A DNA stretch of 64,000 nt from Cyrtodaria siliqua (Eukaryota > Mollusca > Bivalvia > Adapedonta > Hiatellidae). A program made the translations under genes and the position numbers. Below are positions 29,073-40,000 of this stretch, one piece after another. How positions within the stretch are numbered: position 1 is the first letter of the stretch; every line of letters begins with the position of its first letter. The notes below the pieces were generated by a model. It made no database searches. It saw only the letters and a list, made by a program, of their open reading frames with translations, and was not told the DNA's origin. The stretch covers positions 1 to 64,000 of the forward strand of contig JAWPHD010003281.1 in NCBI GenBank assembly GCA_037043455.1, written 5' to 3'.

Positions 29073-30242
29073 TTAAACAATAACTAGTTCATTTCCAACA
29101 GTATCAATAACAACATTTTCCTCGTATAAGACTAAAGCATAAACTTTATATCTAGCGGTAGGAACGTTGTTTAGTTTATATCTCAGATTCAGGTGTTTTG
29201 GATCAACACTAACTTCATCACCTGTGTGAATTAAATCGAAATATATCATTCCGAAAATATCTTTAAAATTACTCGTATTGAGCAAAGTTCCGGTGTTTTT
29301 ATCATTTTGCTTGTAAGAATAATTAATTTCAGCAGCATTTAGTTTAAAAGTATCAAAAAGATGAGGATTTTGTGTCTGGGAAGAACTCTTGTCTGACCTT
29401 TGCAGATAAACAAAAACATGGTTTGGACTTTTAACTCCAGACGTTATTCTAAATACAGATTCTGTATGTTGAGTACTTCCGCTTTCTTGTATCATTTTAC
29501 GAAGGTAAGTCCATCTTGTTGTTGTCATGTAATTTTTTATTACGTAACTTAAACCATCTGAGTTAAATATCATTCTAGGCATCCACAAAACTAATTTATT
29601 AATAACTACTCGGCCATCAGCGAGACCAGCATCTTTGAAATTTAACACATTATCAGCCGCCAGTTGCAAGCTAATTTGAATTTGACTAGGAGGAAGCATG
29701 TTTGTTTCCAAACCTTCAAAGAAGGAATATTTATTTAATGGAATCATAGAGTCAACTTTTTGATTAGTTATGATTAAAGCATGACGAGCAGTAAATCCTA
29801 GGTTATAACCAGCTTGATCATCTCGAGATTCTGCAGCAGTCGTATTATCTAAATAAAAGTATTCGTATGTTCCGGTTGTTTTTGCATAATCACCAGAAAT
29901 TCCAAGCAAGCTTTTGACATTAACAAATATGTGAAGATTATTTCCATCTTAAACTATTTTTCCATTTTGCCTTACTTGCATTTGATCAATTAGTGAAGCT
30001 GCATCGTTAATTAAAGCAATTCTGTCAGCGTCTGCGAAAGCGGGTCCGTTAGCAAGTTGGTTTACTTGAAAACTGATTTCCAAATATGCATTATACCAAT
30101 CAAAGTAAGAACTTCTATCATTTATTGTAAACTGATAACCACTTTTCATTTGCCTGGCAGCATTTCCTGGTTGTGTTATAGGAGTATCTAACTGAATTGG
30201 TACATGTTCATATCTAGTTATATATTTATCACTTCGAAACAT
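29073..30242 (-). pseudogene. major capsid protein, adintovirus hexon type
   Basis: Two in-frame parts, 30,242-29,952 and 29,948-29,073, separated by one TAA at 29,949-29,951; about 389 codons in all. The N-terminus MFRSDKYITRYEHVPIQLDT and SYFDWYNAYLEISFQV, then NLGFTARHALIITNQKVD, MIPLNKYSFFEGLETNML and the C-terminus VYALVLYEENVVIDTVGNEL are characteristic of adintovirus-like double-jelly-roll capsid proteins. Apart from the stop it is well preserved. It shares no obvious sequence with the element 1 capsid protein. A TATATATAG sequence precedes the start. Confidence 0.8.
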
Positions 30243-30255
30243 CTATATATACTAG

Positions 30256-30672
30256 TAATTAGTTTATTTTTTATTAATTAATCGATTAATTCTCGCATGA
30301 ATATTTTTGGTTCCTCTTCCGCGATAGCAATCTGTTAATTTTTTGTATTAACATCTTCTTTAGTTTTAGCTACAACTTTTGTTTTGTTATCAGCCTTTGT
30401 AAGTTCTTTTAAAATTATCTTACCTGTTGGTTTAGGTTTTATAAATGAAAAATAACTTATCAGAAGCCATTTTATCTACTTCATCTCCAAGTTTTTTAGA
30501 ACCACTCTCTATGATTTGTTTTGCAGCAATTTCTAATGCTTTCTTACCTGCTGTTTTTACAGACTCACTAAATATTTTTGATCCAACTTTTGCTCCAGTT
30601 AATCGGTCAACTTGAGTATATGTTCCCGTACTAGTGTCATAAACTTTTTTATAATCGTGTCATATATAACTT
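30256..30672 (-). pseudogene. small core-like protein, decayed
   Basis: On the minus strand, a readable part from about 30,660 gives KKVYDTSTGTYTQVDRLTGA, then VGSKIFSESVKTAGKKALEI and GSKKLGDEVDKMASDKLF, an alanine/lysine-rich helical protein. The continuation after about 30,450 needs at least one frame change and contains lysine-rich KTKVVAKTKEDVNTK. The probable ATG is out of frame. Such small proteins often lie between hexon and penton genes in adintovirus-like elements. No specific function is known to me. Confidence 0.5.
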
Positions 30673-30739
30673 ATATTATATTAATTCCTTTAAAACAAAT
30701 CGAAATGACGTGTGGACACCATTAAGATTAATAATTTTA

Positions 30740-31424
30740 TCAGAGAAATCGGTAAATATTAATACTGTTAATAATCGTTTTGTTTACTTTACAGAACCCG
30801 ACTCTTATCGGTTCATCTTTGAAAGGATATGATCTCATAAGATCAGCTGTACTTATTTCATAAATAACATCCCCGTATGATCCATCAACAATAGAATTAC
30901 TTATCAAATCACAGTGGATATACAATGTATCGATATAATTTGTTATAATGGTTTCACAGTTCGAAATTTAGTTTCTCTAATAACTGCATCTTTGTCAAAT
31001 CCGATTAAGGTGTGAACGTTTGTTTCTCTTAAATCAAGCATGAAATTATTATAGATGGTAACCAAACATTTGAAACTTGATAAATCAAATTCAATTTTTA
31101 TCGGGACAGGTGAGTCATCAGTTAAAACATTGTTTACAATCAATGTTTCTTTTATGTAATTATCGATATCAGCATAACTGTAATTTCTATTTGTAAAAAT
31201 AATACTTTTCCAATCTGTTCCATTGTGATACCTTATCACTTTGTTATTAAAATCCTCACTGATATTATACCATGAGTAAGTCATGGAATTAATCTTATCG
31301 AGTCCAATACCATAATATTTCTGCCTAATATTAATGGTCTGTCAAATACAGTTGTAAAATTACTCGGTGTATTTGAGCTATTAATTATTGAAGCTTTTTC
31401 TGATAATACAATTTTTTGTTCCAT
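30740..31424 (-). pseudogene. penton-like minor capsid protein, frameshifted
   Basis: Begins MEQKIVLSEKASIINSSNTP at 31,424. A frame change near 31,285 leads to MTYSWYNISEDFNNKVIRYH (31,284-30,943), with SYADIDNYIKETL and NVHTLIGFDKDAVI. After a stop or frame change near 30,940 the last 61 residues follow (MYIHCDLISNSIVDGSYGDV to FKDEPIRVGFCKVNK). The order of a YSWYNIS strand, the LIGF loop, the LYIHCDLI strand and the YGDV segment matches adintovirus penton proteins. Two breaks at least. Confidence 0.7.
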
Positions 31425-31458
31425 GTAATATAGAATGGATAATTTTTGTTAATACTAA

Positions 31459-32698
31459 TCATTCCGGTATGTAAAACACTTTGAGACTTGATCTTTCAAA
31501 ATTAAAAACTTCGGTGATGTTTTGTTTTATATTTGATTTGAAATGAATAGTAAAAGGTGACTTGACATATAATTCAAATATTTCTTTTATTATTCGTTTG
31601 CCATTTTGTATTATCGGATAAAGATTCTTAAAAGTCTTATACTGTGTCGAATAAATAAGGAATTGTTTTACATCTGCTCCTATGTAAGTAAAATCTATCT
31701 CAAATACATAACGACCTTCTTTACGAATTGCAAAATTATCTGCAGAAAGTTTTTTATAATATTCTTCGCCTTTTATAAGTGGATTGGCCACAAAAGAAAA
31801 CCACTTGCACGCTTGCCTCTTTCAAGTGGTTTTCGTGTCGGATGCGACACAAAACTATTATCACCATTAGCACGATCTTGAATAATACTTATTCCATCTA
31901 TCGTATATTCAAAAAGTAGAATCCGGCTTAAATAGTCTACTTTTACTTTCAACCCATCAATTATACCAAGAACTGCTGTGTGCCGACTATCAGACTTTTG
32001 ATTATGCTCTTTAAGAAAAGCGATTTCACCATCAAAAGCTTTGCTTCTTTCATCCAGAGCAGCTTTCAATTGCTTTGAAGCATCATCAATAGCGGTATCA
32101 AGTTTATCAGTGTCAACGAGTTTGCTCAAAGCAGTCTCCAGCGACTTACCATCAACCATTTTCTTTTTGATGTCTTCAAACTCTTTACTGATATCAGCAA
32201 CGTTAGTGTTTATCTGCTCATTTAATATTTTAATTTGAGTTATTTCGGTAGTAAAGCAGTTCTCATTTGTTTTGAAGCATCAGCAATAGCAGTTTCTAGT
32301 TCATTGTTATCAACCATTTGTTTATTGATTTCTCCAATCCGTGTATTAATATATTGAACACCAGATCTTATTTGTTCACTTAATTTCTTGTAGTTTTCAC
32401 TCTCTTCCAATCCGTCTTCTTTCTTTTCTAACTTTTTTAAAGCATCGCCCAGAAGTTTTATTTCATCTTTCAATCCGTTTTCAATTTCAATCAGTTGTTC
32501 ACGGTTTGCTTGTAACTTTGTTTGTATTTGACTAAGTTTATCATCAACACCTGTTGTCAAATTTTTAATCCTATCTGGAATTTTATCAATATTATATTCA
32601 CGTATGATTTTTGCTATTCTTCTAACAGTAAATTGCTTTGTTACTGCATCATCTGCTTTTTCTGGATTACCAACATTGATCATTTTATTTTTATCCAT
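31459..32698 (-). pseudogene. fibre-like coiled-coil protein with globular tail
   Basis: Three frames in order. 32,698-32,240 (152 residues) starts MDKNKMINVGNPEKADDAVT, a motif seen at the base of many fibre shafts, then has long heptad coiled coils. 32,159-31,773 has more heptads (AALDERSKAFDGEIAFLKEH) and then DRANGDNSFVSHPT. 31,791-31,459 (110 residues, EYYKKLSADNFAIRKEGRYV) may be the head or a separate gene. The duplicated ELETAIADASKQ/KLDTAIDDASKQ shows internal repetition. The frames are offset by single indels near 32,200 and 31,790. The fibre role is inferred from architecture and place next to the penton gene. Confidence 0.55.
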
Positions 32699-32765
32699 GT
32701 TAAGATTACTTTTTAAAACATTTTCCTGGTTTTCGCCTTTAATTAACCAAATGTTTTTGTTTTAC

Positions 32766-32849
32766 TTACTCAGACAGGACAATACCAAAATTTGTAATAT
32801 TAACACTGCCAGTAGTAACTTCCTCACCAAGATCGTTAAAAAGCCCCAT
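32766..32849 (-). CDS. very small frame after the start motif
   Basis: 27 residues, MGLFNDLGEEVTTGSVNITN and on, starting at the ATG that follows a perfect copy of the start motif (TTTAATCTAATCATATTATA, minus strand). It may be the beginning of a longer gene lost by decay, or a genuine minor protein. No family is recognised. Confidence 0.35.
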   Translation of the reverse strand: MGLFNDLGEEVTTGSVNITNFGIVLSE

Positions 32850-32876
32850 TATATATAATATGATTAGATTAAATTT
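32850..32876 (-). promoter_or_regulatory. element 2 start motif before the small frame
   Basis: TTTAATCTAATCATATTATA lies 4 bp before the ATG at 32,849, nearly identical to the copy before the phospholipase-like gene (27,698-27,720). It overlaps the 3' end of the ATPase gene. Confidence 0.6.
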
Positions 32877-33450
32877 CACCGGTGAAGTTTCTTTTGACCA
32901 ACTTTCTAGGGCGATCAAGGTACAGAAAGTCGTACTGCCTGTCAGTTGCTTCTTTATACTGATCTTTGCTGACATCTTGTTCTCTAGAAAGCATGTTTAT
33001 TTCATTTATACTTGGAGTTGCAAAGAAGATGTAATGAGAACAGTTCAAACGAATGTCTTTGGGAGTTTTGTAATAAGATTGAGTTAAATAAATTACACAA
33101 CAATTCTTATGCCTGCCTTGGATGAAATAATTAATAATATAATTTTGGTTGCGATCACAAAGATAATCATCAAAAATAGCTATCTTTTGAGTATCAGAAT
33201 CCAAATCATTCACAGGGATAACTTCATAATTTGAACATTCTAGTATGTCTTCAACTGGAATTTTATTCTTTTTTGCTATCTTTTCCAGTTTTTGTGATAA
33301 GACCTGATACTTAGACTGCTCCAAGTTTTTAGCAAATAAGTAAATCTTGTCATAGTAAACTAAAGGTTTCAGCAACATGTGAACTAATGTGTTTGTTTTG
33401 CCAGATCCTGGATTACCACAAATTAACATTCTAAAACAACAGTCTGGCAT
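32869..33450 (-). CDS. DNA-packaging ATPase (adintovirus type)
   Basis: 193 residues from MPDCCFRM; the frame is open a little further upstream (FGRSSVFDF), so the true start may be at a lost ATG. Walker A GNPGSGKT (12-19), Walker B KIAIFDDY (89-96), then YFIQGRHKNCCVIYLTQSYY with the sensor-like Gln, and IRLNCSHYIFF. This is the A32/FtsK-like packaging ATPase that accompanies adintovirus capsid genes. The coding part is intact within these limits. It is divergent from the lysine-rich gene at 33,488. Confidence 0.82.
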   Translation of the reverse strand: MPDCCFRMLICGNPGSGKTNTLVHMLLKPLVYYDKIYLFAKNLEQSKYQVLSQKLEKIAKKNKIPVEDILECSNYEVIPVNDLDSDTQKIAIFDDYLCDRNQNYIINYFIQGRHKNCCVIYLTQSYYKTPKDIRLNCSHYIFFATPSINEINMLSREQDVSKDQYKEATDRQYDFLYLDRPRKLVKRNFTGEI

Positions 33451-33487
33451 GAAGTCGAAAACAGAAGAACGACCAAATATTATTTAA

Positions 33488-33760
33488 TTGATAGGATTAG
33501 AAACAGAAAGAAGACATATAAATAAAAGGTTAAGCAAATCTGAATTTCCTAGTGAGATAACACGTCTGGAAAAAAAGTTGGTTAAAATACAAAATGAGTT
33601 TGAAAAAGCACATGCAAATATCAAACTTATAAGAAAAAAAATAAAAGCAGCTAAACCTGCAGTCAAGAAAGCAGTTAAACCTGCAGTCAATAAAGCAGTC
33701 AAGCCTCCGGCTAAAAAGAAAGCAGTTAAACGTGTGACTAAAAAGAAAAATAAAACTTGA
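33488..33760 (+). CDS. lysine/alanine-rich basic core protein
   Basis: 90 residues, beginning at a TTG after a stop, so the original start seems lost. The first half is a charged helix (ITRLEKKLVKIQNEFEKAHA). The second half is a repeat of KKAVKPAVNKAVKPPAKKK, like histone H1 tails and viral core proteins that condense DNA. It is divergent from the ATPase. The core-protein role is inferred from composition. Confidence 0.5.
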   Translation: MIGLETERRHINKRLSKSEFPSEITRLEKKLVKIQNEFEKAHANIKLIRKKIKAAKPAVKKAVKPAVNKAVKPPAKKKAVKRVTKKKNKT

Positions 33761-33814
33761 TTTAAGTTATCTTAACTTGGTTTAACTCATATCAACTTAT
33801 CTTAATTTATCTTA

Positions 33815-33838
33815 TTTTAATCTAACGTTATATTACAC
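33815..33838 (+). promoter_or_regulatory. element 2 start motif, plus strand
   Basis: TTTTAATCTAACGTTATATT, then ACAC and the ATG at 33,839. Same motif as before the minus-strand genes, showing it works in both directions of the element. Confidence 0.65.
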
Positions 33839-34932
33839 ATGTCTTTGTTAAAATGGAAAGAATTAGCAGATAAAAAGCGAAAAGCGAGTGAGCTTGTTAA
33901 CGAATACGAAAATAAAGTTACTCAAAAACAAAGAAAAAGGAGCTAGTCGTGATTTGTGCAATTAACTATTTAAACCTGTGACCGGCGAAATAAAAAGTCA
34001 GTCAGAACAGCTAACCGAGCATTTAGCTTCTCTTCCGAAAATAAGTCAACAATAAGCCATTTTTCCAGCAGCAATATGCGAGAGAGTACAAGAACAAAAA
34101 ACGTACCAGGGAATACCCCAGTTATTTGCTGGAGAGCCTCGTAAACCAACTACTGGTGATCTAGATGCTGGAATCAATACAGAAGTGATAGATATGCATA
34201 ACTTACCCTTACCGTCAACCGCAGCTAGAGATAACTCAAAACTCGGAAGCATACTCGGGGATGTTAGTGAGATTATCCGACAAAATGGTCACGATAGGTC
34301 TACAGTCACTAGACAACTTAAAATTGAAAAGGATGTAGAAAAAAACAAACAAGTTCAAAAAACTTTGGAAAACGAGTCAGAAGCTTTAAAATATTATACA
34401 GAAAGAATTGATGCAATGCTTAAGCATAGTGAAGTATTTTCTGGCAAGGGATTACAACAAAATAAAAATTCCTACAAAGTCGATAAAGATGGCTACTATG
34501 GAATGTTGCAAATTAATTTATCTGAGCTTGTTGGTCATCACAAACTTATTGCCAAACAAGGAGAAGCAATCTTGCTAGACCTAAAAGTAGATGATGATTG
34601 TATAGGCTTGATAACAAAGCGTTACAATACTAAAAAACGTATTCAAAGCTGTCTCAGAATGTTTTTAAAGAACTAACAGAATTATCTGATTTACCAATTC
34701 ATAAAGGTTCTTCAAAGTTCAAAAGGTTTTTGGAGGTTGTGCTGATGTTGAATATTACAATAGTCCCAAAGATTTGATGGATGATCTAGAGTTAGTATGT
34801 GGGAGTATCGAATCAGGAAATAATAGTCAACGGCTAATAAATAAAGGTATTAGCATAATCGATGAATTATTAAAAATAGGTAAAATATCATCCAAAGAAC
34901 ATGAGCAACTATTTTCTAAATATTTTAATTAA
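33839..34932 (+). pseudogene. helical structural protein, decayed
   Basis: Starts MSLLKWKELADKKRKASELV and soon meets a TAG near 33,944. It then continues in other frames with KPVTGEIKSQSEQLTEHL and LFAGEPRKPTTGDLDAGIN. The longest open part (34,185-34,676, 163 residues) has RDNSKLGSILGDVSEIIRQ, then coiled coil (EKDVEKNKQVQKTLENESEA), then VDKDGYYGMLQINLSELVG. A final part ends near 34,932 (DLMDDLELVCGSIESGNN). At least three breaks. I recall similar proteins in adintovirus-like elements of invertebrates but cannot name a function. Confidence 0.6.
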
Positions 34933-34956
34933 ATAATTGTCTAACTGTAATTATAC

Positions 34957-35385
34957 ATGAGAACCAAAGAAGAATTAATTGATCACTTGACGCGACTTGT
35001 AGCTGCATACAGACGCAGTTATAAATTGTGTGGTATTATAAACACAACATTACAGATTGCCAGTGGGATAATTGGTTGTACTGCCGTATTTGCATTGGTT
35101 CCGGCAATTCATGTGGCTGTAGTTGGCGCAGTTCCCCCAGTAGTTGCTGTTTTAGCAAGTAAAACAAGAATAGCAGAAAAAAAGACTTTGTTAAAAACAC
35201 ATCATAGAAGTTTCAAACAACTTCTATCATATGTCCAAACAACAACAGGACTAGAAAATGATGAGGAGATAATTAGGATTGTATTTAATAAAATATTAGA
35301 AATTCAAGAGAATGATAATTTCACAGAACCTCTGGAAATGTATATAAAAATATTCAAGTTAAACGGTCATGGCATTCAGTCATAA
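34957..35385 (+). CDS. two-helix membrane protein, partner of the element 1 protein
   Basis: 142 residues, intact. A basic helix (LVAAYRRSYKLCGIIN) is followed by a hydrophobic hairpin (LQIASGIIGCTAVFALVPA, VAVVGAVPPVVAVLA), then KTRIAEKKTLLKTHHRSFKQ and a helical tail with NDEEIIRIVFNKILEI. The plan and several positions match the 188-residue protein at 1,189-1,755. The start follows a TGTCTAACTGTAATTATAC variant of the start motif. It converges on the zinc-ribbon gene with a 6-bp overlap. Confidence 0.6.
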   Translation: MRTKEELIDHLTRLVAAYRRSYKLCGIINTTLQIASGIIGCTAVFALVPAIHVAVVGAVPPVVAVLASKTRIAEKKTLLKTHHRSFKQLLSYVQTTTGLENDEEIIRIVFNKILEIQENDNFTEPLEMYIKIFKLNGHGIQS

Positions 35386-35910
35386 TTCTTTTCTGACTTG
35401 CTTCCATATCCTATTGTACTTTTCTCTGGTTGATTTTGTTTTAATCGGTTTTGTTTCTTTTTCTATTTTTAATATTTTAAATATTTTCTGAAAAATGTAT
35501 TCGTATTTGATTGATCTTTTTCGACCTTCTATTTGATCCAAAGCCTTTACAATTTTGTAAAACAAATCTTCAAATCTTTGTTTTTTTGTAGGAGACAAAG
35601 CATATGCTACCAAGTATTTATCAAAATGATACTTTCTGTGGTAAATAGTTTTCTTTCGGTTATAGTTGTAACCTGTAATGAGATTATAACCATTGTGAGT
35701 GCCACAATTAAGGCAAATACGTTCATTATCATAAACCACACAAGTATCGTTACAATTTATACATGCATAAGCGCACTTGTAACACAGCTTGGCTCTGGTG
35801 CAATATTTACAAAGCTTCTTTTTATTAGTTGTGTCAAATAAGATGCAATCTATACACACCCCAGGAGGATCAATAATATCTAAAACTATTTTACAATATT
35901 TGCAATTCAT
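35380..35910 (-). CDS. zinc-ribbon protein resembling late transcription factor VLTF3
   Basis: 176 residues, intact. The N-terminal 80 residues have seven or more CxxC pairs (MNCKYCK, GVCIDC, LCKYCTRAKLCYKCAYACIN, ICLNCG). They are followed by KKTIYHRKYHFDKYLVAYAL, which resembles the Y-x-R-x-x-HF motif after the zinc ribbon in poxvirus VLTF3-like proteins, and a helical C-terminal half (QRFEDLFYKIVKALDQIEG, EKYNRIWKQVRKEL). VLTF3-like proteins direct late gene transcription in large DNA viruses. If correct, it could recognise the shared start motif of this element. The call is tentative. Confidence 0.55.
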   Translation of the reverse strand: MNCKYCKIVLDIIDPPGVCIDCILFDTTNKKKLCKYCTRAKLCYKCAYACINCNDTCVVYDNERICLNCGTHNGYNLITGYNYNRKKTIYHRKYHFDKYLVAYALSPTKKQRFEDLFYKIVKALDQIEGRKRSIKYEYIFQKIFKILKIEKETKPIKTKSTREKYNRIWKQVRKEL

Positions 35911-35976
35911 TATATTATACTATAAAATTATATATTTAAATAAGACTCAAAAAATATTATCTTACGTAATATTATA

Positions 35977-36285
35977 ATGGAACAAGTAGTAAAGGAAATC
36001 AAAATCTTTAAGGAAGATCAAATGACATATGCTCAAATGGTTGATTTTGAAGATATGAGTAAACTTGACAAAGAGTTAATAGTTTTTACAAACTTTCAAG
36101 ATCTGACTGAAAGAATTATAAGCATGGCACAACAACTAAAATTAGAGTGGAAAATAAAAAAGCAGCGCGCTTTTTGTAAAAAACAAATTTCAGAGGCAAC
36201 TAATATTCTTTCAACCGATACTGTTTTTATTCCTTACTACAACATTTTGTTAGAAAAAGGAATTAATATCATTATGTATGGATAA
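35977..36285 (+). CDS. small helical hypothetical protein
   Basis: 102 residues, starting MEQVVKEIKIFKEDQMTYAQ just after TTATCTTACGTAATATTATA, a variant of the start motif. Charged and helical with no cysteine motif beyond single residues. The phrase EIKIFKE recurs as EIKIFNETQ in the next gene, so the two may be duplicates of one family. Function unknown. Confidence 0.5.
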   Translation: MEQVVKEIKIFKEDQMTYAQMVDFEDMSKLDKELIVFTNFQDLTERIISMAQQLKLEWKIKKQRAFCKKQISEATNILSTDTVFIPYYNILLEKGINIIMYG

Positions 36286-36353
36286 ATAAAAAATAAGGTA
36301 AATTAAGCTTAATTTAATATAACCTAACTTATATAAGGAAAGTTACGCAGAAA

Positions 36354-36770
36354 TTGACAGACAACACTTCGAAGAGGAAAAAAGTTTGCGAGAAAGTAGC
36401 TGCTTATGAACAAACTCGTTTAGCTAAAGCAATCAAGAATATTAAACTATTTGAGGAAACTCACATGAGACGATTGGAAGATGATATTACAGCTTTTAAA
36501 AAAGATTGGGCAGTAAACACTGAAACTGAGTGCAGCGCTGCCATAAAGCTTCTTACAGATCTAGCACTAAAAGAAATTAAGATTTTTAATGAAACACAGA
36601 CAAATACAGTAACTAAAAATGTTGAGTTATTCAGAGATAAATTAGTCAGCAAGTTGAAAAAAACTCATATGATCAATACTGATATCGGATGTCATGAAGA
36701 TTTTAAAATGTTTATTAAAACCATAAAATATATGATTGAGGAAAGCTTTGTGACAAGGGCAACTTTATAA
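36354..36770 (+). pseudogene. small helical hypothetical protein, start lost
   Basis: 138 residues open from a TTG; no ATG near. Repeated helical phrases IKNIKLFEETHMRRLEDDIT, LKEIKIFNETQTNTVTKN and VELFRDKLVSKLKKTHM show an internal triplication of a roughly 30-residue unit. Related to the upstream 102-residue protein by the IKIF phrase. An AATATAACCTAACTTATATA block about 40 bp upstream resembles the start motif in inverted order of its parts. Confidence 0.45.
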
Positions 36771-37020
36771 AGTATTGCCAATACATAATTAATAAAAAAT
36801 AAGATCGTTAATAGCTGGAGGTGATCTTTGAGAGATATTCTAAATATCATGTAAAAATCAGTCAAATGATAGTAAATAGAGTTCTTGAAAAATAATGTTT
36901 TTGGAAATACTTAGACGTTCTTTTGGACGGAGAGATAGATGTTCTTTTGAGTGAGGATGCTGATGAAGTTACACTAATAATGCTGAGGTTACTGATGAAA
37001 TCATTTCTCAATAAAAAATA
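36771..37020. other. decayed start of the polymerase region
   Basis: No continuous frame. Short readable stretches such as DEVTLIMLRLLMKSFLNKK suggest the 5' part of the polymerase gene, but I cannot assign it. Confidence 0.3.
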
Positions 37021-40000
37021 AATGAAACTGAAACATCCCCAAAACAGTATAGCAAGGTTTTTAAAGTAGATGGTTATTTAAGTAATGATCCGATTGTTCG
37101 ACTACAAAAATCACACAATCCTGCTGTAAGGTTTCTCGGTGCAGAACTAAAAAGAACAGGCGGATTTAAATTAAGCATTGATGTGAAATTTACTTTTAAA
37201 AAAAAGCACCGCATGATAAAGAACATAAAGGAGGTTTTGATATTATATACAAAACAGCTTACTTTGCCTCAAAGGCTGTAATAATATTAAACAAAAATCA
37301 AATATCAGAAGCATTAGACAAAGCACAGGAAGAAATTATAAATAGAATTGGAAATTGGATTCAGTTGGGAAGTGGTTGGGTAATTGAGACACTAGACGCA
37401 CACTATATAAATCGAATACAGTATAAGCCTTTGCGAGGTAGCTCGTACTTAGATTTACCAAAAGAACTTGCTAATGCTAAAAAAGGATTGATAAATATAA
37501 AAAATGAAAAAGATAACGAATGCTTCAGATGGTCCCATTTGGCTTATAAATTCCCTGTCAATAATAAACCACAAAGAATAACAAAGTACAAAAAGCATAT
37601 TGATGATCTTGATTACAAGGGAATTACATTTCCTGTTACTATCAAACAAATCCAAAAAAATAGAAAAACAAAACAATATTTGTTTTAACATATTTGGATA
37701 TGAAGATAATCAAGTATACCCTTTGCACATATCAAAAAATAAAGCAGAAAAAACTTGTGATATGCTTTTGATCACCGAAGAAGAAAAAAATCATTAGGTG
37801 TGGATAAAAAGATTTTGACAGACTAATGTTTAGTCAAACAGCATTCGAGGGGAAAAATGGTTTTGTAAAACATGCTTGCAGTGCTTTACATTAGAACGTG
37901 TGTTAAAAAAGCATGAGCCTGATTGTCTTTCACTTAACGGAAAACAAGCAATAAAAATGCCAAACAAAGATGAAAAAGTTAAGTTTAAAAACTATGACTG
38001 ACAGCTAATGGTTCCGTTTGTTATATATGCAGATTTTGAAGCAGTAACCGAAAGTATTTCTTCAGCATCAAATAATCCTAAAAAATCACATACAGAAGAA
38101 TATCAAAAACATACTGATTGTGGTTATGGATACAAGGTTGTTTGTTGTTATGATGATCAATATTCAAAACCAGTTGTAACGTATAGAGGACCTGATGCTG
38201 TTTACAAGTTTTTAGAAAAAATGATAGAAGAAGAAAAGTGTTGCAAAAAACTATGAATGCAAACTTTAAAAAAGATCTAGTAATGTCACAGGAAGAAGAA
38301 GCCAGAATCCAAAAATCTAAATCATGTCATATTTGTGGTAATGGTTTTGCAACAACTCTCAAAAAAGGCGACGCGGGTTATACAGTGGCATACAAAAACT
38401 CCATCAGAAAAGTCAGGGATCATTGTCATATAACTGGAAAGTATAGGGGAGGCGCTCATGACATATGTAATATTAATTTCAGGTTGACTAGATAAATACC
38501 TGTTGTGTTTCATAACTTGAGAGGATATGACTCTCACTTTATAATGCAACACATCGGAAAGTTTAAACAAAACATAAATGTTATACCAAATAACATGGAA
38601 AAGTATATGTCTTTCATGTTAGGAAAAAGTTTAGTGTTTATTGACAGTTTCCAGTTCATGTCCCAGTCATTAGATAATCTAGTAAAAACGTTCCGTCGTT
38701 TCAATACATATCTCAAGAATACAACGGTAAAAGGTTAGACTTGCTAAACAGAAAAGGCGTTTATCCTTATGATTATATGAACAGTTTTGAACGCTTCAAT
38801 GATACTAAGTTACCCGGCAAAGATAGCTTTTATTCTCAATTAAATGATGAGCACATTTCAGATGCAGATTATGAACACGCTAAAAAAATATGGAAAACAT
38901 TTAAGATTAAACATATGGGAGAATATCATGATCTGTATCTTAAGACTGATGTGCTGTTGCTGACAGATGTTTTTGAAAACTTTAGAAAAATGTGTATTTA
39001 GGATTACAAATTAGATCCTTGTTATTACTTCAGTAGTCCTGGTTTAGCCTGGGAGGCATGCCTCAAGATGACTGTCCAACTTGATTTAATAACTGATATT
39101 GATCAATATTTGTTTGTGGAAAAATGATTAAGAGGCGGAACGAGTTATATTGCAAACAGATATTCACAGGCTAACAATAAATATATGAAAAACTATGAAA
39201 AGGAAAAAGAAAGCAAGTACATAATATATATTGATGCTAATAACTTGTACGGGTGGGCTATGTGCCAACCGTTACCTACTGGCAACTTCAAGTGGGTTAA
39301 CAAGATTGAAAAAGGAAAATCAAATTACATTGTTGAGTGTGATATCGAGTATCCTGAGAAACTGTATGACTCGCATAATGATTATCCTCTCGCCCCGGAA
39401 AGTTTAAACATAAAAGATGATTGGTTGTCAGACTCTTGTAAAAATTTAAAATAAAAGTTTAATTTAGGAGATTGCAATGTTAATAAACTTGTTATGACAC
39501 TAAATAATTAAGAAAAGTATGTCGTGCATTTTAGAAACTTAGAATTGTATAAAAAGCTTGGATTGAAGGTAACAAAAATACACCGAATACTACAGTTTGA
39601 TGAATCAGAGTGGTTGAAGACATACATAGGCTTTAATACTGCTAAGAGAACAGCTGGTAAAAATGCTTTTGAAAAGGATTTCTTCAAACTGATGAACAAT
39701 TCAGTTTTTGGTAAAACTATGGAAAATTTGAGAAAAAGAATTAATGTTAAATTAATTCACGATGAGTAGGTCGTTTTAAAATATGCAGCAAGACCTTCAT
39801 TTATTTCTTGTAAAATGTTTAATGAACATTTATTTGCCGTAAATAGAATAAAAGAACGATTAGTTTTAAATCGTCCTTGTTATGTTAGTAAGTATATATT
39901 TTAAACTTGTCAAAATATTTGATGTATGATTTCCATTACAACTACATTAAAAATAAATATGATAAAAAAGCTAAGTTATTATTTACTGATACCGATTCCT

